A stretch of DNA of 15,729 nucleotides from Cyclobacteriaceae bacterium (GCA_013140395.1 JABFSY010000428.1:1-15729); one strand, 5' to 3'. Numbered from the stretch's first letter, positions 7,554 through 15,423 are shown. The notes: generated by a model not told the origin, from the letters alone. Numbers and translations are program-made.

Positions 7554-7967
7554 ATGAAAGCGGAGCAAAAAATATTGCAAGATTTTGATCTGCGAAAGAC
7601 CAGTAGCAGAACGGCTATCCTTGGCCTTTTTCTGAAGAAGCCTTTCGCTTTGTCCTATTCCGATTTGGAAGAACAAATTGCAGAGGACTACGACCGTGTG
7701 ACAGTATATCGTACGCTAAAAACCGTTGTTGACAAAGGCGTAGTTCACAAGGTGCTGGATGATGGCGGGAGCCTAAAGTATGCTCTTTGTAACGATTTGT
7801 GCTCTTCCTCTGCGCATCACCATGAGCATGTGCATTTTAAGTGCTCTGTTTGTGGCGAAACCAGCTGCCTCGATCAAGTAAACATACCTCAGGTTGAATT
7901 GCCCACCGGTTATGAAGCACGAGAAATCAACCTGCTGATTCAGGGGAAATGCCAAAAATGTGCCTAA
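7554..7967 (+). CDS. Fur-family metal-responsive transcriptional repressor
   Basis: I prefer the ATG at 7554 (MKAEQKILQDF, 137 residues) over the in-frame TTG at 7542. The N-terminal winged helix includes SSRTAILGLF and YSDLEEQI, then the recognition-helix segment DRVTVYRTLKTVVDKGVV (residues 47-64) typical of Fur/Zur/PerR. The C-terminal dimerisation part has the histidine-rich AHHHEHVHF (87-95), the pair CSVC (97, 100) and a final CQKC (133, 136); the four cysteines are the structural zinc site. Which metal it senses (Fe, Zn, Mn or peroxide) is not certain, but the SCLDQVNIP region resembles Bacteroidota Zur/Fur-like proteins. It sits last in the gpmI-exporter run, just upstream of terC and its operator-like dyads. 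Confidence 0.9.
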   Translation: MKAEQKILQDFDLRKTSSRTAILGLFLKKPFALSYSDLEEQIAEDYDRVTVYRTLKTVVDKGVVHKVLDDGGSLKYALCNDLCSSSAHHHEHVHFKCSVCGETSCLDQVNIPQVELPTGYEAREINLLIQGKCQKCA

Positions 7968-8001
7968 TTAGAGGTAATTGCTGGTTTCCTTTTGCTGGGA
8001 A

Positions 8002-8011
8002 TTGATATCAA
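8002..8011. promoter_or_regulatory. Palindrome TTGATATCAA upstream of the terC promoter
   Basis: A perfect 10-bp palindrome located 26 bp before the -7-like element of terC. Its half-site TTGAT recurs in the dyad at 8049-8069. Centre-to-centre distance of the two dyads is 52.5 bp, about five helical turns, so a protein bound at both would face the same side of the DNA. Binding by the neighbouring Fur-family protein is only a guess. Confidence 0.35.
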
Positions 8012-8036
8012 ATTCAACCTGTATTTACTTCTGAAA

Positions 8037-8044
8037 TATATTTG
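8037..8044 (+). promoter_or_regulatory. Possible -7 element of terC
   Basis: TATATTTG, an exact TAnnTTTG match, would start a transcript near 8051 with a leader of about 80 nt. A good -33 TTG at 19-21 bp spacing is not seen; the region there is TTCAACCTG. The element is bracketed by two TTGAT/ATCAA dyads. Confidence 0.4.
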
Positions 8045-8048
8045 TAGA

Positions 8049-8069
8049 TTTGATATTGTTTTAATCAAA
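8049..8069. promoter_or_regulatory. Dyad TTTGAT-N9-ATCAAA at the presumed terC transcription start
   Basis: A 21-bp inverted repeat (half-sites 8049-8054 and 8064-8069) overlapping or just following the predicted start. Length and position suit a dimeric repressor operator. It could also form a weak AT-rich RNA hairpin, but a 6-bp stem with four A-U pairs is unlikely to be a terminator. It shares half-sites with 8002-8011. Confidence 0.35.
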
Positions 8070-8129
8070 ACCCACTTGAAAAGTTCCATTTGGCTCCTTT
8101 TTTAAACCCTCTAACCTTTCTGTTTTTAG

Positions 8130-9143
8130 ATGCTTCTGTTTTCTTTGTTGGGTACTTCGATTAGCTCGCAGACACTTCTATATGGGGTTTTTGCAATAGT
8201 AATTGTGACCTTTCTACTTGTTGACCTGGGCTTTTTCAATAAAACGGCTCATAAAATTACTACCAAATCGGCTTTGTATCAATCAATCTTCTGGGTTGTT
8301 GTTAGCACCATATTTGGCTATTTCATCTACCTAGATGGGCCGTATTCGCACGAACAAGATGGCGTAATAAAGTCAATTTCCGGCACTGATGCGATGATTG
8401 AATATTTTTCGGCCTACCTTACAGAGTATGCGCTTTCAGTAGATAACATTTTTGTAATTCTTCTAATTCTCAAATATTTTGCCGTTAAAGAAGAGTACTA
8501 TCACAAGATATTATTTTGGGGCATTTTAGGAGCTGTATTTTTTCGTGGTATCTTCATTTTTGTGGGTGCGTTTTTCATCGCAAAGTGGCATTTCATCCTT
8601 TATATTTTCGGTGTCTTCCTGATCTATTCTGGAATCAAAATATACTTTGAAGACAGTGACGAAAAAATTGACCCTGAGAAAAATCCCGTTTTAAAACTCT
8701 GTCGGAAATACCTGCCTATCACAAACGATGAAATGGGTGGAAAATTTATAGGTAGAGTAAATGGAAAATTGATGTTTACCCCACTATTTTTAATCATTGT
8801 TTTAATCGAAACTACGGATTTAATATTTGCCGTTGATTCTATCCCGGCTGCTTTTGCGATTACGCAAAACGAGTTTTTGATTTACACGTCAAATATTTTT
8901 GCTGTGATGGGGCTTCGCGCGATGTTCTTTTTGCTTTCTGGTATCATCGATAAGTTTTATCTGTTGCAAAAAGGTTTATCAATTATCCTTTTCTTTATTG
9001 GTGCAAAAATGCTTTTAGAGATTATCCCTTACGAAATATCTCCAGAGCTTTCGTTTGCGGTAATCATCGTTACGCTGACGCTTTCTATCGTCTTTTCAAT
9101 TGTAGTGCCTCGAAAGGACAAAACTTCCGAAGAAATTAGCTGA
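8130..9143 (+). CDS. TerC/Alx-family integral membrane protein
   Basis: 337 residues with about nine membrane helices and two inverted TerC repeats carrying the membrane acids of the family: EYALSVDNIFV (Glu99, Asp105) in the first and IETTDLIFAVDSIPA (Glu227, Asp230, Asp236) in the second. The soluble loop (about 172-212: EDSDEKIDPEKNP to NGKLMFTP) is also typical of the longer Alx-like branch. TerC/Alx proteins are linked to export or handling of metal ions, notably manganese, and to loading of exported metalloproteins; the tellurite name is historical. It follows a Fur-family gene after a 162-bp gap with operator-like dyads, which fits metal control. No yybP-ykoY riboswitch features are seen in the leader. 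Its stop TGA (9141-9143) directly abuts the stop of the converging gene. Confidence 0.92.
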   Translation: MLLFSLLGTSISSQTLLYGVFAIVIVTFLLVDLGFFNKTAHKITTKSALYQSIFWVVVSTIFGYFIYLDGPYSHEQDGVIKSISGTDAMIEYFSAYLTEYALSVDNIFVILLILKYFAVKEEYYHKILFWGILGAVFFRGIFIFVGAFFIAKWHFILYIFGVFLIYSGIKIYFEDSDEKIDPEKNPVLKLCRKYLPITNDEMGGKFIGRVNGKLMFTPLFLIIVLIETTDLIFAVDSIPAAFAITQNEFLIYTSNIFAVMGLRAMFFLLSGIIDKFYLLQKGLSIILFFIGAKMLLEIIPYEISPELSFAVIIVTLTLSIVFSIVVPRKDKTSEEIS

Positions 9144-10415
9144 TTAAACTTCAGCGAAAAAATTGGTTGGCAATATTTTCATTAGAACGGGAAGCGTCAA
9201 AAAACGGTGAGGCAAAGATGTGACCACGAAGGTGGGAATTGTTTTCAACACCACAACTAATTGTTCTTGCATTGTCTTCTTTTCCTTTTCCGTTAGCTCA
9301 CTCGATTTCGCCTTCTTGAGAACCGCGTGCAATTCTACATTGTTGTGAACTTCTTTTATCAGCTTGCTTTTATGATTGGCCGTGACGCGAGAGAGTCTTT
9401 TAATAAATCGCTCACTCACCTGATCGTAGTCTTGTTTGTTTTGCAGATAGTTCAGTTTTTCCCAATGTTCCAACACAAATCCTTCGATGGCCATCATGCT
9501 ATTTTCGAGATCATCTTCTGAAAATCGAAGATGCGAGCACAGTCTTTTTAAAAAGCTCTGCTCATTCCCATCCATTTTTTTGTCTGCCCAAATGGTAAGA
9601 ATAGCCATCTCAAGGAAATACTTTTTCAAGATCCATGAATTGTTGGTCGGCAAATTAATTTCTTCCACCTCAATCCCCTTTTCAAAAATCGAGACCGCTT
9701 CCTTTTTCTTTTCTGCCGACAGGCTGGCGCTCTGAAGAAAATATTCAAGCAGTCTGCGTTCTTCAAACTCTACAGCTTGGTTGGCATGCGCAGCGGCAGC
9801 AATGACTTTTACTACCGAGAAGCGCAGCTCTTCGCGTTCGTATTTAAAGAAGTCCGTAACGATACGATCTGCATTGGTATGAATCCATTGGCCAAAAATA
9901 AATATGTCAAGGAAAAGAAGGCTATTATGAAAGAATTGGGCCCAAAAAATGCTTTTAAACTCTTCCGTAATCTCAATGCGCTTGTCTAATATTTTCTCAG
10001 CCAGTTCCAGGGGTGTTTTTCTCCTGCCAAACAATGTTTTTGCAGGCGTTGCTAATTCCGGAAAGATATTGTTGTAAAAGCTTCCGATACTACTTAGTGT
10101 TTTCAAAATCACCTCGGAAAGCTCCTCTGCACTTTTGATCTGTTTGTCATAAAAAAGAAGAGAGCTGCTGATGAGACTTTTCGTCAACAAAATCTTCAAT
10201 TTGTCTTTGTCATTCCATCGATCAGAATTTGGATAGTCAAGTGAGGCAATTGCCTGCCCATACATCAAGCCGGTGGGCTGAATCACCCGATACAATGCCT
10301 GCTCGGGGTGAGCCGTTTTGATTGTGCCTAGTTGCACCTCCTTAAGAGGCTCCATCCTCAAATCAAGGTATTCTTTTAGCCAGCCCTTTTCACTTGGTTT
10401 CATAACACCATTCAA
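9144..10415 (-). CDS. LETM1-related protein with TerB-like repeats
   Basis: 423 residues, no signal peptide. The C-terminus (about 365-423: SSELTEKEKKTMQEQL, LKTIPTFVVTSLPHRFL, LPVLMKILPTNF) has the pattern of the LETM1 family, whose mitochondrial members affect K+/H+ or Ca2+/H+ exchange. Two segments in the middle, AAAAHANQAVEFEERRLLEYF (206-226, written here as AAHANQAVEFEERRLLEYF) and ILTIWADKKMDGNEQSFLKR (272-291), resemble TerB-type helical repeats with acidic loops. A hydrophobic stretch at 158-178 (WAQFFHNSLLFLDIFIFGQW) could contact the membrane. Similar Bacteroidota proteins are called LETM1-related biofilm-associated protein; function is unproven. It follows purE by 42 bp as the last gene of the purK-purE run and meets terC end to end. 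A second in-frame ATG at 10403 is an alternative start. Confidence 0.75.
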   Translation of the reverse strand: MNGVMKPSEKGWLKEYLDLRMEPLKEVQLGTIKTAHPEQALYRVIQPTGLMYGQAIASLDYPNSDRWNDKDKLKILLTKSLISSSLLFYDKQIKSAEELSEVILKTLSSIGSFYNNIFPELATPAKTLFGRRKTPLELAEKILDKRIEITEEFKSIFWAQFFHNSLLFLDIFIFGQWIHTNADRIVTDFFKYEREELRFSVVKVIAAAAHANQAVEFEERRLLEYFLQSASLSAEKKKEAVSIFEKGIEVEEINLPTNNSWILKKYFLEMAILTIWADKKMDGNEQSFLKRLCSHLRFSEDDLENSMMAIEGFVLEHWEKLNYLQNKQDYDQVSERFIKRLSRVTANHKSKLIKEVHNNVELHAVLKKAKSSELTEKEKKTMQEQLVVVLKTIPTFVVTSLPHRFLTLPVLMKILPTNFFAEV

Positions 10416-10457
10416 ATGGTTAGGTCAAATCAGTCCTGTTACCCTTAGATTAATTCG

Positions 10458-10976
10458 CTATTTAGTCAAATCACTTTTCCATCCTGTTTGCTCCCACTGT
10501 TTTACTTGCGCTTCAACTTTGTCACGAAGATTATGTTTGTAGGTATCTAACTTTGTTGCTACTACTTCATTGGCGGTACCAATAATCTGTGCGGCTAGTA
10601 TGCCCGCATTCTTTGCACCATTGAGTGCTACGGTAGCTACTGGTACACCGCCAGGCATTTGAAGAATGGACAAGACAGAATCCCAGCCATCAATTGAATT
10701 AGTTGATTTGATAGGTACTCCAATAACTGGCAATGAAGTGAGCGAAGCTACCATACCTGGCAAATGGGCTGCACCACCCGCTCCTGCTACTATCACTTTT
10801 AACCCGCGCGCTTTGGCAGAAGACGCATACGAAACCATCCGCTCGGGAGTTCGGTGAGCAGAAACAATGGTTATCTCAAAGAGTATTTCCAGCTCCTCCA
10901 AAATCTCAGCGGCTTCCCTCATGATTTTTAAATCAGATTGACTACCCATAATGATTCCCACTACCGGTTTGCTCAT
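10458..10976 (-). CDS. purE: N5-carboxyaminoimidazole ribonucleotide mutase
   Basis: Moves the carboxylate of N5-CAIR to C4 to give CAIR in purine synthesis, taking the product of PurK. The 172-residue protein shows the class I PurE signatures: GSQSD (11-15) for phosphate binding, SAHRTP (39-44) with the catalytic His41, GAGGAAHLPGM (65-75), and QMPGGVPVATVA (106-117). The presence of purK directly upstream supports class I (mutase) over the class II carboxylase. Its ATG overlaps the purK stop by 4 bp (ATGA), so translation is probably coupled. The C-terminal ~20 residues (QVKQWEQTGWKSDLTK) extend slightly past the core domain. Confidence 0.96.
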   Translation of the reverse strand: MSKPVVGIIMGSQSDLKIMREAAEILEELEILFEITIVSAHRTPERMVSYASSAKARGLKVIVAGAGGAAHLPGMVASLTSLPVIGVPIKSTNSIDGWDSVLSILQMPGGVPVATVALNGAKNAGILAAQIIGTANEVVATKLDTYKHNLRDKVEAQVKQWEQTGWKSDLTK

Positions 10977-12106
10977 GCTACAACTTTTAGAGTTTGTTTA
11001 ACAAAGTTAGCTTTCTTTTTTAAACTTTCAATATCCTCATCCATAATGGTTACATGCCCCATCTTGCGAAATGGCTTTGTTAATCTTTTTCCATAAAGAT
11101 GAATATGAGTGCCCGCTGTATGAAGAACTTCTTCCAGGCCATCGTATTTCGCTTCACCCGAATAGCCTTCCTCACCTAGCAAGTTGACCATCGCGCTGAA
11201 TTGGTAGGCAACAGTGCTTCCTAAGGGTAAATCTAAAATAGCCCGCAGGTGTTGCTCATATTGTGAAGTTGCATTTGCTTCAATCGTTTGATGGCCGCTA
11301 TTGTGAGGGCGGGGTGCGATTTCATTAACTAATACTTTTCCCTCTTTCGTCACAAACATTTCGACAGCTAAAAGTCCCACCATCTCTAGCTTTTCAATGA
11401 TTGATCTAGCAATGGCGTTCGCTTCCATTGCAACTTGTAATGAAATAAGCGCTGGCGAGAAAAGGTATTCCACCAGATTGGCTGTTGGGTGAAAGACCAT
11501 CTCTACAGCAGGATAGCTCACCACTTCACCCCTTTCGCTGCGCGCCACGATAACTGCAATTTCTTTTTCAAAATCAATCAATTTTTCCAGAAGTCCAGGA
11601 GCATCAAATGCTTTCTCCAGATCGTTCTCGGTTCGCAATAACTGGACCCCCCTTCCATCATAGCCTTCTTTTCCCAGTTTATTGACGGCTGGTAAAAAAG
11701 ATTTGTTGTCGATAACATCTTGTCTACCTGAGGTGAGAATAAATTCAGCAGTGGGAATCCCGTTCGTTTTGTAAAACTCCTTTTGCGTTCTTTTGTCCTG
11801 AATCAATTCGATCACTTCAGGCTGTGGAAATACTTTCTTGCCTTGCTTAACCAAGGCTTTTAGAGCAAGTACGTTTACATTTTCTATTTCAATAGTAATG
11901 AGATCACAAGTACGACCAAAGTCAACTACCGTTTGATAATCGGTTAGCTTACCATGTGTAAAGGTTGAGATTGAATGGCAGGGTGCCGTTGCATCGGGAT
12001 CAAGAACCGAAAAGTGAATATTAAAATCAATTCCTGATTGAATAAGCATGCGACCCAATTGGCCGCCACCTAGAACACCGATGCGTTGGCTTATAGATTC
12101 AGGCAT
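10973..12106 (-). CDS. purK: N5-carboxyaminoimidazole ribonucleotide synthase
   Basis: ATP-grasp enzyme that carboxylates AIR with bicarbonate to N5-CAIR, used next by PurE. 377 residues, the normal length. Signatures: the N-terminal nucleotide-like fold start GVLGGGQLGRM (10-20), EIENV (73-77), the glycine-rich ATP loop GKEGYDGRG (145-153), the metal-binding acids around LAVEMF (246-251) and NEIAPRPHNSGH (261-272). It starts 92 bp after the M1 peptidase gene; that spacer holds repeats described separately, and I do not see an exact TAnnTTTG in it on the minus strand. Coupled with purE by a 4-bp overlap. Confidence 0.96.
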   Translation of the reverse strand: MPESISQRIGVLGGGQLGRMLIQSGIDFNIHFSVLDPDATAPCHSISTFTHGKLTDYQTVVDFGRTCDLITIEIENVNVLALKALVKQGKKVFPQPEVIELIQDKRTQKEFYKTNGIPTAEFILTSGRQDVIDNKSFLPAVNKLGKEGYDGRGVQLLRTENDLEKAFDAPGLLEKLIDFEKEIAVIVARSERGEVVSYPAVEMVFHPTANLVEYLFSPALISLQVAMEANAIARSIIEKLEMVGLLAVEMFVTKEGKVLVNEIAPRPHNSGHQTIEANATSQYEQHLRAILDLPLGSTVAYQFSAMVNLLGEEGYSGEAKYDGLEEVLHTAGTHIHLYGKRLTKPFRKMGHVTIMDEDIESLKKKANFVKQTLKVVA

Positions 12107-12198
12107 TTTTTACGTACGATTTTCGAGGTACAAAGTACGATTTTCGAGTGCGGTAGGGTAATCATTTCTTGCTTCGTAAATCGCACCTCGTACTTCAA
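12107..12198. repeat. Repeat-rich spacer between the M1 peptidase gene and purK
   Basis: The 14-mer GTACGATTTTCGAG occurs twice, at 12114-12127 and 12135-12148, exactly 21 bp (two helical turns) apart. AAGTACGA (12133-12140) has a perfect inverted copy TCGTACTT at 12188-12195, and GTGCG (12148-12152) pairs with CGCAC (12182-12186), so the segment can fold as one interrupted stem. CGTACG at 12113-12118 is a palindrome. It looks like a non-coding intergenic repeat element of the kind built from short TCGTAC/AAATCG modules; it may act as a terminator, mRNA hairpin or promoter. Confidence 0.6.
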
Positions 12199-14424
12199 CT
12201 AGTTTTTCTTGATCTGATCAAACTTTGTCTCCGTTGGCTTCTTAGGAAACACATTATCACTCAAATTAATGTCAGCCGTTGAGCCTGTTGGGTCAATAAT
12301 CACATTTATAACTTCCTTCTCTTTCGAGAATGTTTTCTTTACTTCGCGCTCATTGATTCGCCATATTTCTGCAGGAATAGTTTCTGTTTCCTTCGAGCCG
12401 TCTTTGTATGTCCATTCGATCACTACAGGTGTAACTAAGCCGCCTTTATTCTTTAACGTAATTTCATACAAATTCTTGTCTGCCAGCTTTTTTCGAACAT
12501 CCCCATCATTGATTTTATTTTTAAACTCTCCATACGCGCGATCATCTGTGTTGGTGAGAGTGATCTCTTGCGGACCAGAACTAAAATCGGTTGCTTTCCC
12601 CTTTGATTTTGAGTCGGCCGCGAGGTCACCTGCTTTCGCTTTCACATTTTTATTCTCAAGATCTTTCTGCTCTGACTTCACTTTAAACCATTTCACTTCA
12701 TCCAACTCCACATCTACATTATCAACCGTGTAAAACCAGCCTCTCCAAAACCAATCCAGATCGACTGCTGACGCATCCTCCATCGTCCGAAAGAAATCTG
12801 CCGGCTTGGGATGTTTAAATGCCCAACGTTGTGAATACTCTTTGAATGCTTTGTCGAATAACTCGGGTCCCATCACCGTTTCACGCAATAGTGTCAATGC
12901 TGCAGACGGCTTCCCATAGGCATTAGGGCCGAAGTCACCGCGGGGGATATTATCCGAATCCCACATGATAGGACGCATCATGTTTTTATCGCCCTTCATA
13001 TAATTAGCTATTCCTTTTGGAGAACCCCAAGACACGTCTACAGTTGGATAGCGCTCACGTGTGGTTTCTCGTTCTAAAAAAGTATTCAATCCTTCGTCCA
13101 TCCAGCTCCATTGACGTTCGTCTGAATTGACAATCATTGGGAAGAAATTGTGACCCACCTCGTGCACAATTACACCTATCAACCCCTCGTACGTTCGGTG
13201 TGAATAAGTTCCATCCGCCTTTGGTCGTCCCCCATTGAAACAAATCATCGGATATTCCATGCCCTGATTAGCAGTATGAACCGAGTAGGCGGTTGGATAA
13301 GGATAGTCAAACGTCCGGGCAGAATAAACCTCTAATGTGTTTTTAATCGCCATGGTTGATTCTTTTGACCATAGAGGATTTCCTTCTTTGGGGTAAAGCG
13401 ATTGTGCCAAAGGCGTTTTATCGTTCAATTTGACCGCCATTGCGTCCCAAATGAATTTACGTGAAGAAACGAATGCAAAATCCCGAACGTTTTCGGCATA
13501 AAACTCCCAGGTGCTCTTTTTCTTTGAACGCTCTTTTTCTCTCTTTTTGGCTTCCTCTTCTGTTACGATAAATACGGGCTTGTCAAAAGTCTTCTTTGCA
13601 GTCTCAAATCTCTCAATTTGTTCTTTACTCAACACTGCTTTGGCGTTTTGTAGCATGCCAGTCGCTCCTACAATATGATCGGAGGGAACGGTGATGCGTA
13701 CTCTGTAATTTCCAAAAGTTAATGTAAACTCACCCTGACCAAGGAATTGCTTATTTTGCCAACCCTCGTAGTCATCAAACACGCACATGCGTGGAAACCA
13801 TTGTGCCTCTGCATAGAGATAATTTCCATCCTCCGGAAAATACTCATACCCTCCGCGCTCGCTAAACTTGACACGATCTTTTTCTGTAAAACTCCATTCT
13901 ACTTTAAAGCTATACTTATCTCCTTTTTTCATGGGAGTGGGAAGATCGACTCTAAGCATTGTGTGGTTGATGATAAAGGAAAGGTCCTTCCCGGTAACCG
14001 CGTCTTTCACTGATTTGATCTTGAACCCGCCATCATACCCATAGGTGTCATTCGCTAATGGAAAAAACTTTGCCGGGATAGAATCCCGAACCCGATTGGT
14101 AGCCGTTTTATCCGTCATATTGTCTTTCGACAAGTTGTTTTGATCTAACTGCAACCATAGAAATCGCAACTCTTCTGGGGCATTATTGTAGTAAGTGATC
14201 GTTTCCTTTCCGGTTATCAACTGCGTCTCATCGTTCAATTCGACATCAATATCATAGTCAGCACGTTGTTGCCAGTAGTTGACGCCAGGAGCTCCTGAGG
14301 CTGAGCGGTAGCTATTTGGGGTGGGGAGTACCTGATCCAGTTGCTCAAACTTGCCCTGCCATTTTTCCTGAGTGAACGCTGGAAACGCAAGAACAATAAA
14401 AATGAAAGTAAGTAACTTTATCAT
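12199..14424 (-). CDS. Secreted M1-family zinc metallopeptidase (aminopeptidase-like)
   Basis: 741 residues starting with a signal peptide (MIKLLTFIFIVLAFPAFTQ). The N-terminal beta domain includes VELNDETQLITGKETITYYN (61-80). The catalytic domain carries a GMEYP motif (388-392), the local equivalent of GAMEN, and the gluzincin zinc site: HEVGH (His421, Glu422, His425) with the third ligand Glu444 exactly 18 residues after the second His, in WMDEG. This is the HExxH-x18-E spacing of M1. The C-terminal part (about 590-741) is beta-rich and not a canonical ERAP-like domain. Two lysine/glutamate-rich stretches (289-304 and ~600-630) look like flexible insertions. It probably trims peptides in the periplasm. 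It leads the minus run toward purK but is functionally unrelated. Confidence 0.92.
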   Translation of the reverse strand: MIKLLTFIFIVLAFPAFTQEKWQGKFEQLDQVLPTPNSYRSASGAPGVNYWQQRADYDIDVELNDETQLITGKETITYYNNAPEELRFLWLQLDQNNLSKDNMTDKTATNRVRDSIPAKFFPLANDTYGYDGGFKIKSVKDAVTGKDLSFIINHTMLRVDLPTPMKKGDKYSFKVEWSFTEKDRVKFSERGGYEYFPEDGNYLYAEAQWFPRMCVFDDYEGWQNKQFLGQGEFTLTFGNYRVRITVPSDHIVGATGMLQNAKAVLSKEQIERFETAKKTFDKPVFIVTEEEAKKREKERSKKKSTWEFYAENVRDFAFVSSRKFIWDAMAVKLNDKTPLAQSLYPKEGNPLWSKESTMAIKNTLEVYSARTFDYPYPTAYSVHTANQGMEYPMICFNGGRPKADGTYSHRTYEGLIGVIVHEVGHNFFPMIVNSDERQWSWMDEGLNTFLERETTRERYPTVDVSWGSPKGIANYMKGDKNMMRPIMWDSDNIPRGDFGPNAYGKPSAALTLLRETVMGPELFDKAFKEYSQRWAFKHPKPADFFRTMEDASAVDLDWFWRGWFYTVDNVDVELDEVKWFKVKSEQKDLENKNVKAKAGDLAADSKSKGKATDFSSGPQEITLTNTDDRAYGEFKNKINDGDVRKKLADKNLYEITLKNKGGLVTPVVIEWTYKDGSKETETIPAEIWRINEREVKKTFSKEKEVINVIIDPTGSTADINLSDNVFPKKPTETKFDQIKKN

Positions 14425-14518
14425 GTGCGAGTAGATTGGTTTTCTAGATTCAAAATCAAATTGTCAATGTGGCGCTTCTTACGCCATTATCATCAAAACA
14501 GGTTTTATTTAAAGGCCT

Positions 14519-14526
14519 CAAAAGTA
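14519..14526 (-). promoter_or_regulatory. Possible -7 element of the M1 peptidase gene
   Basis: The minus strand reads TACTTTTG, an exact TAnnTTTG match, giving a leader of nearly 90 nt before the ATG at 14424. No well-placed -33 TTG. The same octamer precedes the DUF4783 and GH20 genes. Confidence 0.3.
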
Positions 14527-14604
14527 ACCAAAGTTGCGAGAATGGCGAATGGTTTTTATTTGGCTAAATCGCCTATTCGGCTGTGTAGCCAGCGCTATTC
14601 TGTG

Positions 14605-15423
14605 TTAAAAATGCAACCAATGAAACCGAATCCCCTGTACTGAGATTTCAATAGCCGGGGCGGGAAATTTGACAACAGTAAATGGGTAAGCTACTGCCCT
14701 TATCCAGCCCTTTTTTGAACTCAAATAGTTTGAATTTAAGTCGAGGGAAAATAAAAGTTTACGATAAGGAGAAAACTGATGCGCTTCGTTCTGGCCGTCT
14801 CGGCCATAAATCATACCCTCAGCGCCAATTCCGACAGCTAATGAGAGAAACGATGGCCACCACTTTTTGGCAGGTGACCAGCTGTACCAGAACGTTTGGC
14901 CGTTGTAATCCTTCAAAATCTCCTGGAAAAATCCATCGCCCAACAAGCTTGGACGCAGTACAGCAAACGAGGTAAAGTGAAAGGAGAATTTTGGAAAAAT
15001 ATGTATTCGGTTCCATATTTTCATTTGCACAAAAAACAGAGCGGCACCCAAAGCGTTGGCTGCTAAATCAAATAGCGAAGCACCATACCCTGCGGAAAAC
15101 CCATCTAGGATTTCGATCGATGAAACGAACAAAAAACCGATAATTGCACCCATGGCGATTGGTTGGTCTAGGCTACCCCATTTCAAAAGCCTTGTGGCAA
15201 TTGCACAAATATGAAAAGCCCAAAGTGCATGGGCGAATTTATCTAGTTGCTTCCATTCGGGGAGATCATTAAAAAAATGAAATGACTCCACCATTTGATC
15301 GGCATACCAGGCTTTCGCGAGGGCAAACACCAACGCCAGATAGATCAACACCATAAAGCCTATTACCCATTTGAGCCGGGGATTGGCTTTCGGTGAAACC
15401 GCTATCGTACTGTTTTTCTTCAC
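14605..15423 (-). CDS. DUF2279-family membrane protein
   Basis: 272 residues starting with GTG at 15421-15423; I find no better ATG before the first helix, since the next Met is residue 24, inside it. An N-terminal membrane helix (about 18-38) is followed by FNDLPEWKQLDKFAHALWAF (51-70) and, later, EILDGFSAGYGASLFDLAANALG (104-126), the pattern of DUF2279 proteins: an acidic entry, a DKxxHA motif, and a D-G-F-x-x-Y-G-x-S-x-x-D segment. Two or three more hydrophobic segments and a ~130-residue C-terminal part rich in aromatics follow. Function unknown. The GTG lies in the 3' arm of a perfect 7-bp hairpin (15421-15442). The gene diverges from the GH20 gene and lies 180 bp from the M1 gene. Confidence 0.75.
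   Translation of the reverse strand: MKKNSTIAVSPKANPRLKWVIGFMVLIYLALVFALAKAWYADQMVESFHFFNDLPEWKQLDKFAHALWAFHICAIATRLLKWGSLDQPIAMGAIIGFLFVSSIEILDGFSAGYGASLFDLAANALGAALFFVQMKIWNRIHIFPKFSFHFTSFAVLRPSLLGDGFFQEILKDYNGQTFWYSWSPAKKWWPSFLSLAVGIGAEGMIYGRDGQNEAHQFSPYRKLLFSLDLNSNYLSSKKGWIRAVAYPFTVVKFPAPAIEISVQGIRFHWLHF

Noticed and set aside
7968..8129. yybP-ykoY manganese riboswitch in front of terC
   Set aside because: TerC/Alx genes are often controlled by this riboswitch, but the conserved GGGGAG and related loops are absent and the leader is AT-rich.
8130..10415. A tellurite-resistance (ter) operon
   Set aside because: TerC and TerB-like domains sit side by side, but on opposite strands, and no terD/E/Z or terA genes are present. 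This is not the classical ter cluster.
10407..10420. Inverted repeat ACCATT-CA-AATGGT at the start of the LETM1-related gene
   Set aside because: Six-bp arms with a 2-base gap cannot form a good RNA hairpin loop, and a short palindrome like this is easily found by chance.
12269..12733. 154-residue plus-strand open frame opposite the M1 peptidase gene
   Set aside because: It lies wholly antisense to a clear coding sequence and its serine/phenylalanine-rich composition is what a reverse-frame shadow gives.
14570..14590. GGCT-GTGT-AGCC small stem near 14579-14590
   Set aside because: A 4-bp stem without a T run is too short to call a terminator.
14425..14643. Plus-strand 72-residue open frame between the M1 and DUF2279 genes
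   Set aside because: Its ATG directly abuts the M1 gene start on the other strand, its end overlaps the DUF2279 coding region, and the composition is basic with no recognisable family. I treat the 180-bp gap as non-coding.
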